Source: Euperipatoides rowelli (taxonomy: Eukaryota; Onychophora; Udeonychophora; Euonychophora; Peripatopsidae). From it: a DNA stretch of 11,521 nucleotides. The translations under genes were made by a program, and so were the position numbers. Numbering within the stretch: position 1 is the first letter of the stretch; each line of letters starts with the position of its first letter. Shown one piece after another: positions 1-7,953 of the stretch. The stretch lies in the NCBI GenBank assembly GCA_003024985.2, contig PXIH01S0053983.1. One strand, given 5' to 3'. The notes beneath the pieces are model-generated. The model was not told the origin of the DNA, did no database searches, and saw only the letters and a list, made by a program, of their open reading frames with translations.

Positions 1-933
1 ACCGGAAACCGGAAGTGTTCCAGAACGAACAATTATCCTCTACTAAAAGTGAACTTTTTGCCTTCCTCTGTTATTAAACTCTAGCGAAAGAAATCACCCA
101 CTGCCTACAAATAAGTTTTAAAAATATATCTCAGGTTGTTTCTGGAGTAATTGGAGCTTCAAAATTTGCTATACAGTTGGAAATTAGTCTTCAGACCTTT
201 TCACCTTAATTTGCAAAAATTCATTCCTAGGGCAGGGAATGTCATGAGGAGCCCACAATAGCATCAGTCAGATTGCTTTAGCGGGGCTTTCAAGTAAATC
301 AAACATCATTGTGCTAGGATGAGTGGTTGAGTAAGAGTATCAATCCTTACTAATATACAGACTTTTCTACTCATTTATTAATTAGATATCAATCATTGGC
401 CTGAAAAGTTAAATCGTCAACAAATTTCAGCAAAGTCCTCAGATGACAGCAGAACTTCTTTCGTCCTGTAAGTTAAATTACGGTACATCTAAAGTTCTGA
501 AGGCAAGCAGAAATATTCCAGGATATGAGCTGATTAGTTTTCAGTGGTCTCTATTCTGGCATCTTTGAGTCAGCCTTCCCAGTCTCAATCGCTATCTAGC
601 AGCTAGAGTGCCAGCTATATTTATGTCATTGAACATCCAGATCCAGAAAACTGACTAGTGACCATCATAAAAATCGATCATCTACCAAGCTCCGAATAAA
701 TCACATCTAACTTCACCCGACATGATGAACCTTTAAATATTTTCCAAAGTAGAAATATGTTTTAGTATTAGACCTTCTAGTGCCTAAATCGTATTTAATC
801 ATGTTTAATACTTGAAATAGGCTTTCATCAATTGTGTCACCATTATTTTCAGATTTTAAAGTAATGATAGAAAATTAATAAAAAAAACTTTACACTATTA
901 ATATACAGTACATACTGTATGCTTTTTTTGTAG
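1..933 (+). other. Upstream intron of the FAM177-family gene (partial)
   Basis: This stretch precedes the first recognised exon and ends in a good splice acceptor: a T-rich tract, then TAG at 931-933. It is less homopolymer-rich than the rest of the window. I looked for the preceding FAM177 exon, which in relatives carries a conserved Trp-Gly-Pro-Tyr stretch, and did not find it, so it should lie upstream of base 1. An 18-bp near-palindrome, ATACAGTA-ca-TACTGTAT (903-920), sits just ahead of the acceptor. Small exon-like pieces at about 134-205 and 431-467 are discussed under findings and rejections. Confidence 0.6.
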
Positions 934-1031
934 TTTGTGATTATCTTGGTGAAAATTTGGCAAGCTTCTTTGGAATCACCAGTCCTAAATATCAATATGC
1001 AATAGATGAATACTACAAAGCAGTGAAAGAG
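934..1031 (+). CDS. FAM177A1-like: FAM177-family protein, penultimate coding exon (conserved core)
   Basis: The exon has 98 bases: TT completes a codon begun in the previous exon, then 32 codons read CDYLGENLASFFGITSPKY, followed by QYAIDEYYKAVKE. This matches the most conserved part of animal FAM177 proteins (human FAM177A1 and FAM177B), where a Cys-Asp-[Phe/Tyr]-Leu-Gly-Glu block is followed by Gly-Ile-x-x-Pro-Lys-Tyr-Gln-Tyr-Ala-Ile-Asp-Glu-Tyr-Tyr. The acceptor is TTTTTTTGTAG and the donor GAG|GTAATG (GT at 1032-1033), so the exon ends on a whole codon and fits the phase-0 exon at 5998. The family is small and poorly understood; human FAM177A1 has been linked to the Golgi. The N-terminal exons are not in the window. 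I am confident of the family but cannot choose between paralogues. The match is from memory of the family, not from a search. Confidence 0.92.
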
Positions 1032-3198
1032 GTAATGGTTCCGTTTGATACAGGGAATCGGCTAATTATCATAAAATTTTTCTAACAAGCATTCCAATCT
1101 GGCAATCTATTTTATGGTGAAACCTATCAGTGATGCCAATTGGCTTAAAGTGAATTGTCTCTAATAAGATATACATTACATTGCATTTTGAAGTTGGTTT
1201 TTTTAAAAGAGCAAAATTCCTATTACAATTATTATAAGCTTTAAAACTTAGCCTAGGCCAATGATAATTTTTCATGAATCGTTTGTCTTTAAATTCAAAG
1301 CTAGTATAAAATATATTAATCTAATAAATTGACAATAAATAATATTTTTTAGTTAATTCCAGTTAAAACGAATAAACTGGTTCTAGTCAGGGGAAAATCT
1401 AACTTTCTGGGGGCCCTGGGATAAACATTTTTTCAGGGACCCTTTTTTAAATTTTTAAATATATTATATACGAAGCAACATTTTATTACGGTAATATATA
1501 CATTAAATGTGCAAGCAATAAGTAAAAGTATCAAAGAAAAAAATTATAAATAATATAAGGTAATTTTATACAAATTATTGTGAAAACAAAATGTATATTT
1601 ATTGTATAGCCTATAAATTTTACTTTAAAATAAATCTTAAAATTATTTTAAATACATTAGAAGTTAATCATACTCAGTTAAATGACTCGGTTGAAGCTGT
1701 GCGTAATCTACAGCATATCTTAACTTTAATGTGTAGTATTTTATTTCACGTTTTAACATTCTAACAATGTTTGTTTTAAAATTTCCACAAAAGCCCATCA
1801 TAAAATAGATTGCAACCAGGTGTGTTTAATCACTTGCACATTTTTAAATGCACAATATATTTATTGTATGTTCAGATATGTACTGTAAGTATAAGAAAGT
1901 TATGTGTTGATCAGTGGTCACATAACAATTACACCAGAACCTTCATTTGAATCATTTCATCATTAGTAAAAAAAATACTATTTTTTAATTTTGAGTTTTT
2001 TTTTCATTGAGTCGTTTGTAATAGCTTAATGAGTAAAAAAAAATCCTAGTGCTTTAATTTTATTAAATTTGTGCTGTCAATTTAAAACTCTTTCACTTAT
2101 GCGAGTCCAAATTAGTGCTCTCATCTGCTCAAAAACGCAGTCAACTTTATTTGTTCCCCTCCCCCCTTTATAAAAATCTAAATATTTAAGTCTGAACGTA
2201 AATTATTTACAGTACGTTTTAAATTGACCAAGATAAAGATTATCTGATATTTGTATTTTCTACAAATATTTTTATAATTAAATCTGGACTTTCATTAGAT
2301 TATTATTATTACAATCTCCCTTCCAAGAGTCATCTGCAAAACTGACAATCAAATTTTAGATAGGCTTCATTGGGGATAGAAGTTGTTTAGTTATTTAGTC
2401 TAATATTTACCAAATGTCCTCTATTTCTAATATTTTATTATTTAAATATTTTCTATTTGTATATTAATTATTAGCTGATAAACAATTGTTTTAGCTCAAT
2501 AATGATAATTAAAAATAATAAAAAAAATGAAATTTTGTCTATTATAAAAAGTGATCCGACATTTATTTCTTTAAAAACAAAAAGGTTACAAATAGTTATT
2601 TCAATGTGAATTTTTGTTATTCTTATATTAAAATCAATATACAGTATGGCCGGCTAGGGTTCCAATAAAATTTTTAATGATAGTTTTTCTCTAAGACAAC
2701 ATCGAAGACTACTTTACCGTAGCTTAAAACGTAATGATAAATGAGATACCGTAATAAAAGTAAAGTTTTTTTTTAATTAAATCATTAACCTTTACCTTAC
2801 CCTGAACCCAACTACCGCACACATCTACTGATAGATTTCAGAATATGGCTGAATAATTTTTAAAACTTACCCAGGTCTTTTTTTTTTCTTTATATCCGTG
2901 AAAAATCCCAAAATGGTGTTCTAGTGTCTTTTTTTAAGAATGGTGTTCTTTTTTTTTTTTCTCTTGAGATTGAAATATTATTTTATCGGATACAAATTTA
3001 ATATCAAAATAAATGATTGTAGCAAGTAAATTTGATAAATTCCATGTTTATTTTTATTATGACATCTCATTCAAGCGATTGCTTGCTTGGTCATGTGATC
3101 AACTTATGGCATAAATGCTAGGAGTCTTAGTGGTAGCACAACTTGGACNCAAAAATAAAAAAACAATACCCAGAAACATACCCCCACCACATCTAACA

Positions 3199-3404
3199 GG
3201 GATCCCGGGACTGGAAATCCAGGCAGAGCCTGGTACCACTCCCTTATATTTTTGATAAGCTTTTTTTTCTTTTGGCTGTTGGAACACTTTGTTAGGTGTT
3301 CAAGGCTTTTTTTTTTTTTTTACTGTTCAGTGTATCTTAGGTGATTTGGCTATTTATGGAGTCCCCTGGCAAGGGACCCGGGACTACAGGTCCATCCGAC
3401 CTCC
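3199..3404 (+). repeat. Diverged direct repeat pair, GC-rich
   Basis: Two GC-rich islands in otherwise A/T-rich intron start with nearly the same word, GGGATCCCGGGACT (3199-3212) and GGGACCCGGGACT (3373-3385). They stay alignable for roughly 30-50 bases, through a shared TCCA and a final ACCACTCCC/GGTGGCCC-type end. The copies lie about 174 bp apart. Between them is a small hairpin, GAACAC/GTGTTC, flanked by T runs. This looks like two relics of one dispersed repeat, or an old tandem duplication. The family is unknown to me. An N at 3149 lies just upstream. Confidence 0.5.
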
Positions 3405-3759
3405 GCCCTTGTGGTGGCCCTGCCCAGATGTAATTTTTTTTAATATTTTCAGTTTTAGAGGAGCTAAAAAATAATTGAATATCTTGTTTATTTTTTAATA
3501 ATGTCTCCGAATCTATAAACAAAAGAAAAGTATTAACAAATATTTTTTTTCTCTATTTTGGGTATCTTGATATCAACTGTTTTTTGACAAAAATAGCCCC
3601 CTGTGTGTGTCTTATTTGAGATAAAAATATTTTATTTGGATTTTTAAAGACTTACACTGTTTTTATCAGAAACTGCACTCATAGTTGACAACGTATTTTT
3701 GTACGAGGAAAAATGATTTCCCTCGCACATAATCGACCTACGAAACGGTTAAATTGCAG

Positions 3760-3871
3760 AATCAAAGTACAGGCCTAAAAGAAGATAGTTCTCATTCGCC
3801 ATCAGGTATAACTTCAAAATCGGATTCATTAAATCATGAAAAACAAAAAAAGCTCTCTCAGCGAATATCAG
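3760..3871 (+). other. Exon-like open stretch inside the FAM177 intron
   Basis: A TTGCAG acceptor ends at 3759. The following phase-0 frame stays open and reads hydrophilic, Ser/Lys-rich sequence (NQSTGLKEDSSHSPSG, then SKSDSLNHEKQKKLSQRIS) up to a CAG|GTCATG donor at 3872. Including it after the 934-1031 exon keeps the frame. Its 112 bases would shift the last exon, so the protein would end after three more codons (Gly-Arg-Arg-stop). The frame also stays open past the donor to 3978, but with hydrophobic, non-coding-looking sequence. The polypyrimidine tract is poor. It may be an optional or poison exon, or chance; direct splicing of 1031 to 5998 already gives a family-like protein. Confidence 0.25.
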
Positions 3872-4459
3872 GTCATGGTATCAAACGTACAAACAAATAT
3901 TATTGGATTTATTATAGCGTGTGGCTAGCAAACTTAACATTGTATCAGAGCCCAAAAACAGCTGTTAGTTATCATTAGTGTTGGAGCATATTTATTACTT
4001 AATAGGAGTTGGGGTCAATGTTAGGATGGTTAGGACTGTAAATAAAAAAATGACAGCTAGCCATGTCATGCAATATGCTTTCGTACTTGAGTGCAATGTG
4101 AAGCTTGCCATCCAGAATCTTGTATCATGTTTTGCAATAGTGACTCATGATATGCAGCTAACATGTGTTGAGCAGACAATTGTTCTAGCAAGAAGATAAA
4201 ATTTATTAAAAACACATTGTTTTTAGTAAACTTGCTAGTTTATTTTTTATTTAATTTTAAAAAAAAATTATTTACATTATATACAATATTCATTTCTTCC
4301 TCATACAAATTGTGTTTCTTCGCAATCCTGGGCCGTATTCTTTGTTCTTATCTAATTTCCGTAATATCTGCGCCATAAATCCAATTCTTAGAGAGAAGCT
4401 ACGATACTTGAATTTCTGTTAACGAGAAAAATTCCCCATTATGTACTAGTATAGAAAGA

Positions 4460-4556
4460 AGTCTTTACTTTCCACACCGGGGATCAATCCTACGATCCCC
4501 ATACATGCTCAAACGCACTGTGGCCATGTACAGAACCGCTCGACCACGATGCTTGA
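4460..4556 (-). mobile_element. tRNA-derived SINE-like head
   Basis: Read on the minus strand, this segment resembles a Ser/Leu-type tRNA gene that has decayed. TGGTCGAGCGG (4536-4546) fits an RNA polymerase III A box, and GGATTGATCCC (4480-4490) is close to a B box, inside a perfect GGGGATC/GATCCCC stem. The acceptor-stem halves do not pair, so it is not a functional tRNA. About 100-150 bp of non-tRNA sequence follows on the same strand, running past GAATACGGCCC (complement of 4330-4340) to an A/T-rich stretch near 4250-4290. That layout, a tRNA head with a unique body and an A/T tail, is what a SINE has. I could not find target duplications or name the family. Confidence 0.5.
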
Positions 4557-4668
4557 TGTTTTTTAATTTATATTTAAATACTTTGAAAATGTGGTCAGAT
4601 TATTTTTTTTATGCAAAGGTTCAGGCAGAAACTTAAAAACAACAGTTTAATAATAACAAGAGTCTAAT

Positions 4669-4907
4669 GAGTGCCCTTAGTTATTCAGTCATAAACACAA
4701 TTTAATTTTTTTTTATTATTTTTATTTCTATTTCCAATTTTGAATAAAACTCTATTTAAAAAGAATCCCTAACCTTAACCCCACCCTGACATGATGGATA
4801 AAAAAGATTCCTTACCCCACGATGACCAAAATTTAAGATTTTTTTTGTCAAGTATGAAACATGCACAAATATGAAATATTCATAATAAACTATTATTAAG
4901 GGCACTC
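4669..4907. repeat. Short inverted pair GAGTGCCCTTA around a CCCTAACC-type stretch
   Basis: GAGTGCCCTTA (4669-4679) is repeated exactly in inverse as TAAGGGCACTC (4897-4907), about 217 bp apart. Similar flanking words occur on both sides (AATAATAAC-like and TAATAATAG-like). The interior includes CCCTAACCTTAACCCCACCC, a low-complexity C/A-rich stretch. It could be the termini of a small degenerate MITE, but the arms are short and I see no clear target duplication. Confidence 0.35.
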
Positions 4908-4951
4908 AATATGCCCGTCTTGACATTAGATGATGTCATAATCTGATGGTC

Positions 4952-4959
4952 ATTGTGAG
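4952..4959. repeat. Target-site duplication of the hAT element, left copy
   Basis: ATTGTGAG directly precedes the CAGTGATTGGAA end and is repeated exactly at 5598-5605 after the opposite end. The 8-bp length fixes the element boundaries and supports the hAT assignment. Confidence 0.88.
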
Positions 4960-5597
4960 CAGTGATTGGAATGAACTTGTTCAAAGAACTTAGTCTTGAG
5001 CAAGTTCTTTTTTTCGTGAATTTGGAAAAGAACTTGCTCATTTTTTCATAAATGAGTAAAATATTTGAACTTGAGCAAGTTCCTTTTATTAAAAGAAAAG
5101 AACTAAATGTTTAAGTTCATTTCCAAGTTCATTTCCATTCAATATTGTGAGATATTATAAAAAGAAAGAAAAAAAAAGCTTGATTCAATGTAATTTCAAT
5201 TAAATTAATAAACATTTTAATAATGACAAACTTATTTACACCCCACTCCTACCCCTAATTATCATTAGGCTGGTTCAAAAATAAAGTCAATATCTAAAGT
5301 TTTTTAGTCAGATTCTAAAAATACAACTTAATTTAGAAATTAATAATCACTTAACACCTAGATGACAGAAAGTCGAAAGAAGCTCAACAAAACTTTTTTA
5401 TTTCCTTCTAGTAAATTGTAAAATTAAATCACTATGTAAAAAAGAACTTGGTAAAGAACGAATTCATTTTAAAATGAACTTGAACTGAACTAGTTCTTTT
5501 TTTGAAAAATGAACTTGAACTTGAGCAAGTTCTTTTTTTAGAGATGAACTAAGAACTTGAACTTGTTCTTTTTTAAAATGAACTTTTCCAATCACTG
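4960..5597. mobile_element. Non-autonomous hAT-type DNA transposon (MITE)
   Basis: The element is 638 bp. Its ends are exact 12-bp terminal inverted repeats, CAGTGATTGGAA (4960-4971) and TTCCAATCACTG (5586-5597). They are flanked by an exact 8-bp target duplication, ATTGTGAG (4952-4959 and 5598-5605). An 8-bp duplication with ends beginning CAGTG is the signature of the hAT superfamily. Both ends carry dense subterminal copies of GAACTTG in either orientation, about a dozen in all, including the inverted pair GAACTTG-AG-CAAGTTC at 5067-5082 and 5517-5532. Such arrays are typical transposase-binding sites. The centre (about 5150-5440) is plain A/T-rich DNA without an open frame, so the element depends on a transposase encoded elsewhere. 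Intact ends and duplication suggest a fairly recent insertion. It lies in the FAM177 intron. Confidence 0.88.
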
Positions 5598-5605
5598 ATT
5601 GTGAG
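5598..5605. repeat. Target-site duplication of the hAT element, right copy
   Basis: This is the second exact copy of ATTGTGAG, immediately after TTCCAATCACTG. Removing the element and one copy would restore a continuous pre-insertion sequence that reads GGTC-ATTGTGAG-CACC. Confidence 0.88.
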
Positions 5606-5980
5606 CACCCTCTACCGTAATTCATGATTTGCAGGGACCGTTTACTGAACGCGAATGAGACACTATCTTATAGGCACTGTAATCAAAGAGATTAAATAGT
5701 AATTTTTATGTTAATTAGTTACACTTTAGATCTTATATTTGTACCTACCATACTTGCTAAACATCCTACAGAAACATTGTGGTTAATATGTCATTTTCTT
5801 TTATGCTGTTTTTTTTTTCTTTGTTACAGTCAGCCATAGTGATTTTGTATGTGTTCTAATTTAAAGTTTTTCCACTTGTGGCAACACACATTAATGAATG
5901 AACGAAATAAAATGTTTGAAAGGATTTACCATAATCTCAGTAATTTTCAAAACTGCGTGTTTAAAACATATCTGAATGTT
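5606..5980. other. Unique intron sequence between the hAT element and the last exon
   Basis: I see nothing beyond A/T-rich intron here. It includes a T-rich run at about 5810-5820 and the polypyrimidine tract at 5982-5995 that serves the terminal exon. Confidence 0.5.
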
Positions 5981-5997
5981 GTTGGTTTTTTTTTTAG

Positions 5998-6120
5998 GAA
6001 GAAGGTGAGCAATATGAGATGAAACAGTGGAATAATAAAGTTGAAGATAATAGTCAATCATCCAGTTCTGATGTTATTTCAAGTCAACCAAAAGATATTG
6101 AAACACAGCAAAAATATTGA
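5998..6120 (+). CDS. FAM177A1-like: FAM177-family protein, terminal coding exon
   Basis: The exon follows a strong acceptor (T tract, then TAG at 5995-5997) and reads 40 codons plus TGA at 6118-6120. It begins EEGEQYEMKQW, continues through a serine-rich stretch (SQSSSSDVISS) and ends ETQQKY. Joined to the exon at 934-1031, the frame is kept and gives KAVKE followed by EEGEQYE. This resembles vertebrate FAM177 proteins, where the conserved tyrosine pair is followed by Glu-rich, low-complexity sequence and a variable hydrophilic tail. The tail is shorter than the human one. It has no membrane segment and no recognisable domain, so it is probably disordered. The exon call rests on splice sites, frame and acidic composition. 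The tail itself is not conserved enough to prove identity alone. Confidence 0.85.
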   Translation, partial: EEGEQYEMKQWNNKVEDNSQSSSSDVISSQPKDIETQQKY

Positions 6121-6225
6121 AATATTGATCTATTTATGAAGCTAGATTTTAAGGGTCACCTCACAGAAATATTTTTGATATTATTTGCTAAATTAACTGC
6201 ATTCAATAAATATTTTCCTTAGGGT
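6121..6225 (+). terminator. FAM177 3' UTR with poly(A) signal
   Basis: The stop codon at 6118-6120 is followed by about 85 bases of A/T-rich UTR and a canonical AATAAA at 6205-6210. Cleavage would be expected some 10-30 bases later. That point falls inside the left arm of the inverted repeat starting near 6213, so the mature transcript should end at or just inside the foldback. The exact cleavage site is inferred. Confidence 0.65.
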
Positions 6226-6486
6226 TATATGCTGGCCTAAATTATTTCCATTTAAAAAAAAATACAAATATGTAAAAAAATTTGAACTTTAGTCAACTAA
6301 GTTTTTGTTAACAAAGATATTAATTTCTCAACATTTGTAAAACTAAAGAAAATAATTAATTTTTTTTTAAATATATAAATAAATATAGAAAGTACATCTT
6401 CATTCACAAATTTAGTTGACTAAAGCTCAATTTTTTTTTAAATATTTATATTTTAAAAAAAATCAGCATGTAATTCTAAGGAAAAT
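6213..6486. repeat. Imperfect long inverted repeat (foldback) at the FAM177 3' end
   Basis: The arms pair over roughly 100 bp each. The innermost strong block is CTTTAGTCAACTAA (6287-6300) against TTAGTTGACTAAAG (6412-6425). Outward they continue through A/T runs to TTTTCCTTAG..ATGCTG (6214-6233) against CAGCAT..CTAAGGAAAA (6464-6484), with a few small gaps. A loop of about 80 bp of A/T-rich sequence lies between. It has no open frame. It is probably a decayed MITE or foldback element. I could not find terminal target duplications. Confidence 0.7.
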
Positions 6487-6489
6487 TTA

Positions 6490-6840
6490 GTCAAGTGACT
6501 CATAATGGTCTCATGGAAGTATACTTTATTATTCAGTATGAGAAAAAAAAATTCCAGTTATTACTTTAGCATTTATTACATTCAGGTAAATAATATCAAG
6601 TTTTGTAAAGGCTGAATCTTTAAGTCTGGTTTTAATACAAAATTTAATAATTGTTAAACATACTGGTTATATAATAAATGTTAACTTTATTTTTTTAATT
6701 ATCCCAGAGAATAATTTTTTTTCAAATACAAAATTTCCCTCTTAGCTAACTTTAATGACATCATTGATGTTGTTTTAAGTACAAGTATATTATATACAGT
6801 ATGCTTAAAATTTATATTTTAAAATGTGTGTACTGTAAAC
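6490..6840. other. Intergenic A/T-rich sequence, nothing recognised
   Basis: This stretch lies between the FAM177 3' end and the hAT-like remnant. It has short homopolymers and a TATACAGTATGC word near 6793-6804. I see no open frame or repeat that I can support. Confidence 0.5.
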
Positions 6841-6910
6841 CACCGTTTCTTAATTGCTGGTCTACAGACTAATGCCAGTGGACAGTAAACGTATACTGGT
6901 CTACACAAAA
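6841..6910 (+). mobile_element. Possible decayed hAT-like terminal fragment
   Basis: The stretch begins CACCGTTTCTTAATTG and contains CTGGTCTACA twice (6857-6866 and 6896-6905), with ATGCCAGTGGACAG between. It resembles the ends of a widespread class of hAT-like repeats that carry GGTTTCTCAACC-type starts and repeated GGTCCGCGGAC words. Here each CpG would have decayed to TA, TG or CA. No opposite end was found. The resemblance is from memory and the sequence is diverged. Confidence 0.3.
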
Positions 6911-7660
6911 CTATTTAAAAAACAAAGAACTTGTACAGGTAGCCCTGGAATGACAATTTACCTGAAGCGACATTACCTAATTTTGTTTTTTCAATAAGAA
7001 AGCATTAAAATTGTTGAATTATATGTTAGGCCTCCATTTCCCTCCCCCTCCCCCCCCCCCCCCCCCCCCCCCTCCAATAAAATATATTAACCCGTTGGCA
7101 CGGAACATACAATTTGCTCTTCCATAAAAAATAACTGTACATCAGAGAAACCATATCTATTGTAGACGATGATCTTTTACATTCGAACATTGGTAACATC
7201 TTAAGATTTACATGAGATTTTACTTCAATCAGTACATCTTCAATCTCCGTTCTTCCTAATATATTCTTTCTCCTATGGATAATTTCTTAATCACAAAGAT
7301 AAGGAGAACAGCAAGACATGAATCTAGATTGACTATTACTAAAGCCACAGCTATTCTTGTCCTTTTGAATTAGTCTTTATCGTGAGCATTTCTCAAATAA
7401 GAACTGGACAATTTCCTTCAGAGAATGTAAGGATGTTATGAAGCGAGGTTTTCAATTATAGTTTCAGGAAAATTATGATTTTCCTCAGACTTAATTCCTT
7501 ACAAAAAAGTTAATTTATTGTAAATACATTAATGGAAACATTATTAAAAAATATATTTAAATATATACTGTACAAATACAGTATATATATAAAACTTAAT
7601 TTTGTACATATTTAATATTGTTAAAAATATTTTGTAATGTACTGTATATGCTTTTTTTAT
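6911..7660. other. Intergenic region between convergent gene ends
   Basis: There is no supported gene here. It contains the poly-C run at 7050-7072 and a 12-bp perfect hairpin ATATATACTGTA-caaa-TACAGTATATAT (7561-7588). The rest is ordinary A/T-rich sequence lying downstream of the 3' ends of both neighbouring genes. Confidence 0.55.
7050..7072. repeat. Poly-C run (23 C) in a C-rich tract
   Basis: A pure run of 23 C sits within a C-rich tract (about 7031-7075). The G-rich complement could form G-quadruplex structures. Run length is likely unstable and may be misassembled. Confidence 0.85.
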
Positions 7661-7663
7661 ATA

Positions 7664-7691
7664 TTTTTTTTTTTTTTGGGGGGGGGGGGNG
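7664..7691. repeat. T14-G12 homopolymer junction with an N
   Basis: Fourteen T are followed directly by twelve G, then an N (7690) and another G. The uncertain base shows that the assembler could not resolve the G run. The short minus-strand open frame across it is an artefact of the homopolymers. Confidence 0.85.
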
Positions 7692-7798
7692 AGATTATTA
7701 AATGGCAATGTAAATTTAAATGATTTTCTCATTATTATTGTTAAATTATATTTTTTTTTAAAAATGTTTTTTCCTCTGGGAGAAATGTTCATATATTT

Positions 7799-7804
7799 TT
7801 TATT
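7799..7804 (-). terminator. Poly(A) signal of the minus-strand terminal exon
   Basis: AATAAA on the minus strand (TTTATT on plus) lies 44 bases beyond the stop codon at 7849-7851. This spacing is normal for a short 3' UTR and supports 7849-7953 as a true last exon. Confidence 0.6.
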
Positions 7805-7848
7805 ACAAATTGTGATATATTAGTCTTCTCCCTCAATCATCTTTATCA

Positions 7849-7953
7849 TTATTCTTCCGATTCTAGTGTTGATTTGTACTCCAAGATGGCACATTTCTCA
7901 TCTTCGATTTTTGCAGTGTACGACTCTGCTTGTTCTGTAAATTGGCTTTCTGC
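7849..7953 (-). CDS. Terminal coding exon of an unrecognised coiled-coil protein
   Basis: On the minus strand a good acceptor (TTTTTCTTTAG) is followed by 34 codons and TAA, with TGA and TAA close behind in the same frame. The peptide starts AESQFTEQAESYTAKIEDEK and ends AILEYKSTLESEE. It is rich in Glu, Lys, Gln and Ala with spaced Ile/Leu/Tyr, as in a short coiled coil or acidic helix. The other two frames give poorer peptides or stop early. An AATAAA lies 44 bases past the stop. The exon enters in phase 0, which matches a possible GCT|GTATGA donor at 11244/11243 on the same strand. I do not recognise the family. The gene is convergent with the FAM177 gene. No initiator is in the window. 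Confidence 0.72.
   Translation of the reverse strand, partial: AESQFTEQAESYTAKIEDEKCAILEYKSTLESEE

Larger units (their letters stand above)
1032..5997 (+). other. FAM177 last intron, about 5 kb, filled with repeats
   Basis: The intron is bounded by GTAATG at 1032 and a long T tract plus TAG at 5997. It is phase 0. Its left part (1032-3098) is A/T-rich with no gene that I can support. The small items there are a bulged hairpin GGGCCCTG/CAGGGACCC (1411-1442) and a C-rich run near 2157-2166. Further right come the duplicated GC-rich segment (3199/3373), an exon-like open stretch (3760-3871), a SINE-like head (4460-4556), an inverted pair flanking a CCCTAACC-type stretch (4669/4897) and a complete hAT-type element (4960-5597). 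The length and repeat load explain why the two exons are far apart. Confidence 0.85.

Noticed and set aside
134-205. Open stretch after a TCTCAG acceptor reading VVSGVIGASKFAIQ
   Set aside because: It is only about 24 codons to a stop, has no poly(A) signal and no match to FAM177, so it is compatible with chance.
1069-1275. 68-codon minus-strand open frame just after the FAM177 exon
   Set aside because: It lies in an A/T-rich intron with an unremarkable peptide, no splice support and no poly(A) signal in the right place.
2790-2825. CCTTACCCTGAACCC and the similar CCCTAACC stretch near 4770 as interstitial telomere repeats
   Set aside because: The units are irregular and few. They look like low-complexity sequence inside repeats rather than a TTAGGG-type array.
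3099-3522. Three short open frames over the GC-rich duplicated islands
   Set aside because: They arise because GC-rich repeat DNA lacks stops. One crosses an N, and they overlap on opposite strands.
3978-4199. 73-codon plus-strand open frame starting at an ATG-like codon
   Set aside because: It has no family resemblance, no coding composition and no acceptor or promoter context, and lies in an intron. Such lengths occur by chance.
7544-7792. 82-codon minus-strand open frame
   Set aside because: It runs through the T14-G12 run and an N, giving Pro and Lys homopolymers. It overlaps the expected 3' UTR and flank of the minus-strand gene.
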